A stretch of 16,804 bases of DNA, from assembly GCA_027487145.1 (NCBI GenBank), contig JAIYEC010000062.1:1-16804 (forward strand), read 5' to 3'. Below the pieces are notes generated by a model. The model ran no database searches. It was not told the origin of the DNA and saw only the letters and a list, made by a program, of their open reading frames with translations. Made by a program: the position numbers and the translations under genes. This document shows positions 12,594-16,804 of this stretch, one piece after another. Each line of letters opens with the position of its first letter. Positions within the stretch are counted from its first letter, which is position 1. This stretch comes from a bacterium. GTDB taxonomy: Bacteria > Patescibacteriota > Minisyncoccia > Phycocordibacterales > UBA918.

Positions 12594-13313
12594 CTATTTC
12601 TTCATCATTTCGGCAGCCTGCTCAGCTGAAACGACAGTGACCTCGACAGTGTCGTCATCGATTCCTTCCGGCCAGCGGATAGTGTCGATGACGACCAGGT
12701 TACCGCTCACGGGGTGCCACTTTGAGTGGCCCCATCGCTTGAACTCCCCCGGAAACCGGCTGTCACCGATCACATACCAAGGGTCGATGGTCATCGGCAC
12801 CTTGATGAGTTGTTCATCGCACCCCTTGTGGAGCGTGAATGTGTCCCCGTACTCTTTGATCTGCTGGGTACCGGGACAGCCTCCTTCAAAGAGTCCTCCT
12901 GTTGCAGCTGCCTTTTCTGCGTACGCGTTGGCTGCATTGAGGCCGGACTTTGCGAAAGAGCCGGCTCCGTTGAACCACAGGACCGCTGCAATAGCAGCCA
13001 CACCGAGGTAATACGGTAGGGCTTTCTTCAGATCGTCAGTCTTGCTCGTTCTGAGGAGATGGCCGAAGATAAGGATTACGAGAGCGACCGCTAACATTGT
13101 GGCGAAATCGGGTTCCTTGATCTCATCCCAGAACCACCAGACGAGAGCAGCTGCCAGGAGGAGACACAAGCCTCCTCCTGCCATATAGTAGTTGAGGTTT
13201 GATCCTTTCGGCTTTGCCATGCCGAGATTTCCGAGACCAGCGGCTACTCTTTGCCGGTTCTTGAAGGCAAAGAAAAGAGCTCCGGCGGCGATAACAATAA
13301 GAAGTTCAGTCAT
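12594..13313 (-). CDS. Multi-helix membrane protein next to SPFH gene, unknown
   Basis: A 239-residue protein with no recognised family. Four hydrophobic segments occupy the first half: about 2-17, 43-62, 70-87 and 101-117. The C-terminal half is soluble and has two Cys residues (GGCPGTQ and HKGCDEQ) and a Trp-rich patch (IDPWYVIGDSRFPGEFKRW, WHPVSG). The start is the ATG at 13313, with AGGAG 8 nt upstream; a TTG at 13331 would overlap the preceding gene and lacks an SD. It begins 14 nt after the SPFH gene, so the two are co-transcribed and probably work together at the membrane. Codons are richer in G/C than in the plus-strand genes, consistent with transfer. Confidence 0.75.
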   Translation of the reverse strand: MTELLIVIAAGALFFAFKNRQRVAAGLGNLGMAKPKGSNLNYYMAGGGLCLLLAAALVWWFWDEIKEPDFATMLAVALVILIFGHLLRTSKTDDLKKALPYYLGVAAIAAVLWFNGAGSFAKSGLNAANAYAEKAAATGGLFEGGCPGTQQIKEYGDTFTLHKGCDEQLIKVPMTIDPWYVIGDSRFPGEFKRWGHSKWHPVSGNLVVIDTIRWPEGIDDDTVEVTVVSAEQAAEMMKK

Positions 13314-13327
13314 GTAATTCACTCCTG

Positions 13328-14506
13328 TCAATCGCCCCCTTTCTTATCAGGAGCGTCTTTCTTTTTGATCATTGCGCCGACGACGCTGGCTGCTTGAGCC
13401 AGACCATCAGCTCCAAAGATGGTTGCATTACCACCCTTGGCAATTTCACGAGCAACTTCAGCTGCTTGAACTTCAGAGCCGGTGACACCGAGGCTTTCAG
13501 CCAACCTTTTTTGACCTTCAGCACGACCGATCAGGGTCTGAGCTTCAAGGTCGCGGGCTGCCTGTGCCTCTGCTGCGCCACGTAAGGTGATGGCCTCCTT
13601 TTCTGCACCAGCAGCAGTGACTGTCGCCGTTGCGTTGAAGTGAGCTTTAGCAGCATCACGAATTGCTCTGTTGGTTTCGTGATCAAGCTCAATGGCTTTG
13701 ATTCGCACATCGTGGAGTTCAATACCCCACGCGTGATCCCTTCGACCATTGTCTTCATCATTCGTACCAGTCCGCTTTTCAACAGCTCGGTACAAAATGA
13801 TGTTAAGCCAACGTAAGTTGGCGATGGCTTGCGCATAACTCATACGACCGAGGTATTGCGTGGCCGTTGAAACCATCTCATCTTCGATCTGTTTGGTTGC
13901 TTCGTCGATATCTCCAATATTTCGGACGAACTGATAAATCGCCTTAGGGCTAAACCTGACGACCATGAACAACTCAGCTGTGATGCGGCTAGCGAGGCCA
14001 TCGTTCGGAACGTTGGCGTTGAAGCTAACTTTCGTTCTCCTGTCTTTTGATGTAACTTCAAACTGTTCGCCAAACAACACCTCAGCTTCGTCCTTAGAAA
14101 TCGAGGAGAGAAACGGTACTCGAATCGGTAGAACTTGGCCTTCGAGCTTTTGGTCGATATCCGGATCCTCGAGATTACCACGGTACACTTTCGTCGGCTC
14201 ACCAGGAAACTCCCTTTGAGTAACTGTCACTTTGACCGGGTGAACTTGTATCAAACCAAGTGGAGCAAAGGTGACGCCGGAATCGACATCGCCAGCGTCC
14301 TGACCAAAGAAGATTCGAGCTGCACGCTCATCCTGCTTCACAGGATTCCACCATCTGAAAGAAAATGCCGTATAAGCGATTCCAGCATAGAGCCAGAAAA
14401 GCCATGGACGAAAGTTCTCGTTCGTCGGGACGAAGAATGAGATGATAAGGCCGACAATGAAGATGCCGAATGCAATCAGGGTCGCCTTTTTGATATTCGT
14501 GTTCAT
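13328..14506 (-). CDS. SPFH/band-7 (stomatin/prohibitin-like) membrane protein
   Basis: A 392-residue SPFH-family scaffold. Two N-terminal transmembrane helices (about 6-27 and 33-53) are followed by the SPFH domain (about 60-290, with VTFAPLGLIQVHPV and ELFMVVRFSPKAIYQFVRNIG). An Ala/Glu-rich coiled coil (about 290-360) contains EAQAARDLEAQTLIGRAEGQ, and the end resembles stomatins (GGNATIFGADGLAQA). SPFH proteins oligomerise into membrane microdomains that organise or protect other membrane proteins. The start is backed by an SD (AGAGGAA, 9 nt from the ATG). The leader carries two small hairpins. The partner is probably the multi-helix protein encoded 14 nt downstream. Confidence 0.88.
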   Translation of the reverse strand: MNTNIKKATLIAFGIFIVGLIISFFVPTNENFRPWLFWLYAGIAYTAFSFRWWNPVKQDERAARIFFGQDAGDVDSGVTFAPLGLIQVHPVKVTVTQREFPGEPTKVYRGNLEDPDIDQKLEGQVLPIRVPFLSSISKDEAEVLFGEQFEVTSKDRRTKVSFNANVPNDGLASRITAELFMVVRFSPKAIYQFVRNIGDIDEATKQIEDEMVSTATQYLGRMSYAQAIANLRWLNIILYRAVEKRTGTNDEDNGRRDHAWGIELHDVRIKAIELDHETNRAIRDAAKAHFNATATVTAAGAEKEAITLRGAAEAQAARDLEAQTLIGRAEGQKRLAESLGVTGSEVQAAEVAREIAKGGNATIFGADGLAQAASVVGAMIKKKDAPDKKGGD

Positions 14507-14527
14507 AACAATATTCCTCTGTCAATT

Positions 14528-14569
14528 GGGCGTTAAAGCCCGTGAATCTTATTAGGGGACTTTCCCCCT
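14528..14569 (-). promoter_or_regulatory. Two hairpins in the SPFH leader
   Basis: In the predicted leader, AGGGG/CCCCT (14569-14554) and GGGC/GCCC (14541-14528) form two consecutive stems just upstream of the SD. They could modulate translation; neither has a T-tract. Confidence 0.35.
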
Positions 14570-14575
14570 CATATG

Positions 14576-14607
14576 ATTATATTAGCACAAAATTGACTAA
14601 AAGTCAA
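14576..14607 (-). promoter_or_regulatory. SPFH operon promoter with palindromic -35 region
   Basis: Minus-strand TTGACT (14607-14602) with TAATAT 17 nt downstream, or TAGTCA (14603-14598) with TATAAT (14581-14576) after 16 nt. TTGACT-AAA-AGTCAA (14593-14607) is a perfect inverted repeat over the -35 region, a possible operator. Confidence 0.6.
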
Positions 14608-14629
14608 TAAGAATGAGGTATTTTTAACC

Positions 14630-14667
14630 TTGATTTATAAGGTTATTTGGAGGTAAGATAGTGCATT
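14630..14667 (+). promoter_or_regulatory. trhO promoter, leaderless configuration
   Basis: TTGATT (14630-14635), an 18-nt spacer and TAAGAT (14654-14659), ending 8 nt before the ATG at 14668. A GGAGGT at 14649-14654 is too far from the ATG to be a normal SD and lies upstream of the predicted start site. Confidence 0.5.
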
Positions 14668-15705
14668 ATGGTATCTGGACTCAAAAGAGATCTTCGTAGT
14701 CGGGAAGAGAAGTTGCAAGCGGCGAAAGCAGACACTCGTCCGCGTACGACTCTATCTTTTTACCGGTATGTTCGGATTGTCGATCCGGCTGAGTTTCGTG
14801 CCCGACTTTTACGTAAGTGGAGTGAGCTCGGGTGTCTTGGGCGTATCTATGTTGCGAGCGAAGGCATCAATGCGCAAATGAACGTTTTGACTGAACGGTG
14901 GGATGAGTTCGATATGTGGGTACAAGCGCAACCAGAATTACACGGAGTCCCGTACAAGATTGCGGTCGAAGAAGTAGTACCGTCGTTTTTCAAACTAGCG
15001 ATTAAGATCAAAGATAAAATTGTGGCTGATGGACTCGATGATGCTTCGTTTGATGTCACAAATACCGGGGCGTACCTTACAGCCCGCGAGATGAACGAGT
15101 ACATCGCTGATCCTGAGGCAATTGTCGTTGATATGCGCAATAACTACGAGAGTGAGATTGGTCACTTTGAAGGAGCGATTACGCCAAACGTGGTCACGTT
15201 TCGTGATGAATTGAAGCAAACGCCTGAGCTTTTAAAGATTCATAAGAACAAAAAAATTGCCTTGTATTGCACTGGTGGGATTCGTTGCGAGAAAGCCAGC
15301 GCCTGGCTCAAACACAATGGCTTTACCGACGTGAGACACCTCAAGGGGGGTATTATCGACTACGCAAGACAAGTGAAAGAAGAGGGGCTTCAAAATAAAT
15401 TTAAAGGGAAGAACTTTGTGTTTGATGAACGGCTAGGGGAGCGGATTGGAGAGGAGATTATTTCTCACTGTCATTTGTGTAAGAAAGAGAAGTCAGATAC
15501 ACACTATCACTGCAAGAATCAGATTTGCCACACGCTTTTTATTGGCTGTGAGACGTGTATAGAGAAAAAGCAAGGGTACTGTACGACCACTTGTCGACTG
15601 TCTGATAAGCTACCAGCAAAACAAAAGAAAGTATTGGCACGATACTACAATCAACTGATTCGAAAGCGTCAGAAATTTGCGAAGACAAGATTGATGGGGG
15701 TGTAA
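14668..15705 (+). CDS. trhO: tRNA uridine(34) hydroxylase, rhodanese family
   Basis: TrhO (YceA) makes 5-hydroxyuridine at the wobble position of certain tRNAs using oxygen. The 345-residue product has the family layout. The N-terminal domain carries SFYRYVRI and GRIYVASEGINAQMN, then PSFFKLAIKIKDKIVADG. The rhodanese domain includes VVDMRNNYESEIGHFEGAI and the active-site loop YCTGGIRCEKAS (Cys201). A Cys-rich C-terminal cluster follows, CHLCKKEK...HYHCKNQICH...GCETC...YCTTTC, probably a metal site. Length and motifs match the family. It is divergent from the SPFH operon and ends at the terminator 15709-15744. Confidence 0.93.
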   Translation: MVSGLKRDLRSREEKLQAAKADTRPRTTLSFYRYVRIVDPAEFRARLLRKWSELGCLGRIYVASEGINAQMNVLTERWDEFDMWVQAQPELHGVPYKIAVEEVVPSFFKLAIKIKDKIVADGLDDASFDVTNTGAYLTAREMNEYIADPEAIVVDMRNNYESEIGHFEGAITPNVVTFRDELKQTPELLKIHKNKKIALYCTGGIRCEKASAWLKHNGFTDVRHLKGGIIDYARQVKEEGLQNKFKGKNFVFDERLGERIGEEIISHCHLCKKEKSDTHYHCKNQICHTLFIGCETCIEKKQGYCTTTCRLSDKLPAKQKKVLARYYNQLIRKRQKFAKTRLMGV

Positions 15706-15708
15706 TTA

Positions 15709-15744
15709 CAAAACCCGACCATAAAATGGTCGGGTTTTGTTTTG
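15709..15744 (+). terminator. Rho-independent terminator after trhO
   Basis: A perfect 13-bp stem (15709-15721 and 15727-15739) with loop TAAAA, followed by TTTTG. Confidence 0.92.
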
Positions 15745-15825
15745 TGCGTGAGAGAGGACTCGAACCTCCACGGATTGCTCCATCGGTTCCTAAGACCGAC
15801 GCGGCTACCATTACGCCACTCACGC
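15745..15825 (-). tRNA. tRNA-Leu (anticodon UAG)
   Basis: Full cloverleaf on the minus strand. The acceptor GCGTGAG/CTCACGC pairs perfectly, the D-arm is GGC/GCC, and the anticodon loop CTTAGGA gives UAG. A long variable arm (GGA-GCAA-TCC) is typical of class II tRNAs, the T-arm is GGAGG-TTCGAGT-CCTCT, and the discriminator is A73. No 3' CCA is encoded. It lies 4 nt downstream of the homing endonuclease stop, with no clear promoter of its own. Confidence 0.95.
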
Positions 15826-15829
15826 ATTA

Positions 15830-16474
15830 CTACAAGCCCATTATTTTTGAAGCAATAATTCTCTTGCGTTCTAAACAGGGTAGTCCAGTAGCATAATACA
15901 GTTTGGGTAGTAATTGCAAGGTGTCTGTTTTTGAGAAGGTTAGTATGTATACACGAGAGGATTTTTTATTAAGAACTGAACCTTTTTTAACTCCACATAG
16001 TCTACGAGTCTCTGTAAGTAAAAGTTCTAAAAATAGCTTACTGGCGCTGCCAATGCGCACCCTCACTTGGAGTCGTTTACTCTCAGGATGGCTGTAAATA
16101 TTTATACATCCATCACCATCAATTACACCCCTGAGAAAATCTGGGAAGAATTCATCTGGCACTTGTACGGAAGTTATGGTAGTAGATTTATTTGGAGTGA
16201 TACCTATGGAGTCTAGAAACTCAACAAATCTCACATCACCAAATTGTAAGACAAAATATTTTTTATCTTTTTCGCCACCACGAGCCTTTACTCCAATTTT
16301 ATTCCCGAGACTGAGTATGGTTTTTATATTCTGGAGCATCTCACAATCTTTTGAAGTAATGTTTATATGTCTTAGATTTGGAGAAACATTGCCATCGCTG
16401 GCAATTACACCAACGGCGTAGGCTAGGTTAGAGGACCAGTTGATGTCGACTTTTTCTTGCCTAGGCTTTGCCAT
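15830..16474 (-). CDS. LAGLIDADG homing endonuclease, free-standing
   Basis: A 214-residue protein with the two motif helices of a single-chain LAGLIDADG enzyme: LAYAVGVIASDG (17-28) and FLRGVIDGDG (113-122), with acidic residues Asp27 and Asp121 in the catalytic positions. The spacing of about 95 residues between motifs is normal. Such enzymes cut a long target site and usually sit in introns or inteins. This one is free-standing, immediately upstream of and on the same strand as an intact tRNA-Leu gene. It is AT-rich compared with its neighbours and has a leaderless-type promoter. Whether it is active, and whether its target is the tRNA gene, cannot be told from sequence. Confidence 0.88.
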   Translation of the reverse strand: MAKPRQEKVDINWSSNLAYAVGVIASDGNVSPNLRHINITSKDCEMLQNIKTILSLGNKIGVKARGGEKDKKYFVLQFGDVRFVEFLDSIGITPNKSTTITSVQVPDEFFPDFLRGVIDGDGCINIYSHPESKRLQVRVRIGSASKLFLELLLTETRRLCGVKKGSVLNKKSSRVYILTFSKTDTLQLLPKLYYATGLPCLERKRIIASKIMGL

Positions 16475-16486
16475 CAGTAAAGTATA
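16475..16486 (-). promoter_or_regulatory. Leaderless promoter of the homing endonuclease
   Basis: Minus-strand TATACT (16486-16481) ends 6 nt before the ATG at 16474, so transcription should begin at the ATG. Confidence 0.6.
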
Positions 16487-16535
16487 CTAAAACATATTGT
16501 GTCTGCCATTAGATAATTCACAAGTACCCAATCAC

Positions 16536-16564
16536 TTGAATTGTATCTTTATCTGAGTTACACT
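16536..16564 (+). promoter_or_regulatory. tRNA-Lys promoter
   Basis: TTGAAT (16536-16541), an exact 17-nt spacer and TACACT (16559-16564). The predicted start near 16571 gives an 11-nt 5' extension for RNase P to remove. Confidence 0.75.
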
Positions 16565-16581
16565 CTTGCGAACCAACATAT

Positions 16582-16654
16582 CCGCCTTTAGCTCAGTTGG
16601 TAGAGCAGCTCGCTCTTAACGAGACGGTCCAAGGTTCGAGTCCTTGAAGGCGGA
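16582..16654 (+). tRNA. tRNA-Lys (anticodon CUU)
   Basis: 73-nt cloverleaf: acceptor CCGCCTT/AAGGCGG, D-arm GCTC-AGTTGGTA-GAGC, anticodon loop CTCTTAA (CUU), T-arm CAAGG-TTCGAGT-CCTTG, discriminator A. The closing pair of the anticodon stem (27-43) is a G-A mismatch. No CCA is encoded. It is a single-tRNA unit with its own promoter and terminator. Confidence 0.95.
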
Positions 16655-16664
16655 CAAAACAAGA

Positions 16665-16686
16665 AAAACCCCGAAAGGGGTTTTCT
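16665..16686 (+). terminator. Terminator of tRNA-Lys
   Basis: AAAACCCC (16665-16672), a GAAA tetraloop and GGGGTTTT (16677-16684), then a short T-rich end. Confidence 0.88.
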
Positions 16687-16702
16687 TATTATCTCTAAAA
16701 AC

Positions 16703-16720
16703 CTCCGGCTTCAGCCGGAG
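16703..16720. repeat. Eight-bp inverted repeat in the tRNA-Lys downstream spacer
   Basis: CTCCGGCT (16703-16710) and AGCCGGAG (16713-16720) with only a 2-nt centre. No T-tract follows, so it is not a clear terminator. Confidence 0.6.
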
Positions 16721-16743
16721 TGTACGTTTGAAGGCAACGCATA

Positions 16744-16775
16744 TACTAAAGCCGGGCGGCAGCCCGGCTTTAGTA
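16744..16775. terminator. 14-bp perfect hairpin, likely terminator
   Basis: TACTAAAGCCGGGC (16744-16757) and GCCCGGCTTTAGTA (16762-16775) with loop GGCA. The GC core with A/T outer pairs is terminator-like; it may end a transcript coming from beyond the window on the minus strand. Confidence 0.6.
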
Positions 16776-16792
16776 ATAACTATTTAATACGT

Positions 16793-16804
16793 ATGCGCAA
16801 ACGT
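16793..16804 (+). CDS. Possible start of the next gene (4 codons only)
   Basis: An ATG at 16793 begins MRKR and runs off the window. An AT-rich TATTTAAT lies 4 nt upstream (16781-16788), roughly the leaderless spacing seen elsewhere. Nothing about the product can be said. Confidence 0.25.

Noticed and set aside
1..16804. CRISPR array, insertion sequence or prophage
   Set aside because: No regularly spaced direct repeats, transposase, integrase or phage structural gene is visible; the inverted repeats are mostly terminators.

Overview
The window reads as chromosome of an ultrasmall-genome bacterium of the Patescibacteria/CPR type, most likely Parcubacteria-like. This is inference from gene content: short single-copy housekeeping genes in odd neighbourhoods, a four-repeat ribosomal protein S1, an array of small two-helix pilin-like proteins, an orphan membrane-anchored solute-binding protein, and tRNAs without an encoded CCA. 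TGA serves as a stop codon (for example in the SPFH gene), so the code is the standard bacterial one and not the Gracilibacteria code.

Layout. 1-1538 (minus): signal peptidase I followed by a degenerate histidyl-tRNA-synthetase-like gene that leaves the window. 1738-2325 (plus): peptidyl-tRNA hydrolase, convergent with rpsA (2385-3476, minus); a 17-bp bidirectional terminator separates them. rpsA has a leader of about 240 nt with a possible coupled upstream ORF. 3735-4845: about 1.1 kb without long genes but with several minus-strand signals: a promoter, Shine-Dalgarno (SD) and 27-codon ORF cassette; a promoter-to-terminator unit that looks like an RNA gene; and two tandem small ORFs followed by a structured tail and a strong terminator. 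4846-8392 (plus): degenerate metallo-beta-lactamase-fold protein, one-helix membrane protein, gyrA. 8613-12505 (plus): methyltransferase, anchored solute-binding protein and five small two-helix membrane proteins, the ones with signal peptides being TrbC/VirB2-type pilin candidates. 12594-14506 (minus): SPFH/band-7 protein and a multi-helix membrane protein. 14668-15705 (plus): trhO. 15745-16474 (minus): LAGLIDADG endonuclease gene ending 4 nt from tRNA-Leu(UAG). 16582-16654 (plus): tRNA-Lys(CUU) with clear promoter and terminator.

The most notable pattern is two styles of gene start. Most plus-strand genes and the endonuclease have a -10 box only 6-10 nt before the ATG and no SD, as expected for leaderless mRNAs. 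The minus-strand accessory units (small ORFs at 3.8-4.8 kb, the SPFH pair) have strong SD sequences. This suggests a leaderless core genome with SD-led imported islands.

No CRISPR array, insertion sequence or complete known defence system is visible. The best candidates for something undescribed are the small-ORF/RNA region at 3.7-4.85 kb, the solute-binder plus pilin array, and the degenerate HisRS paralogue.
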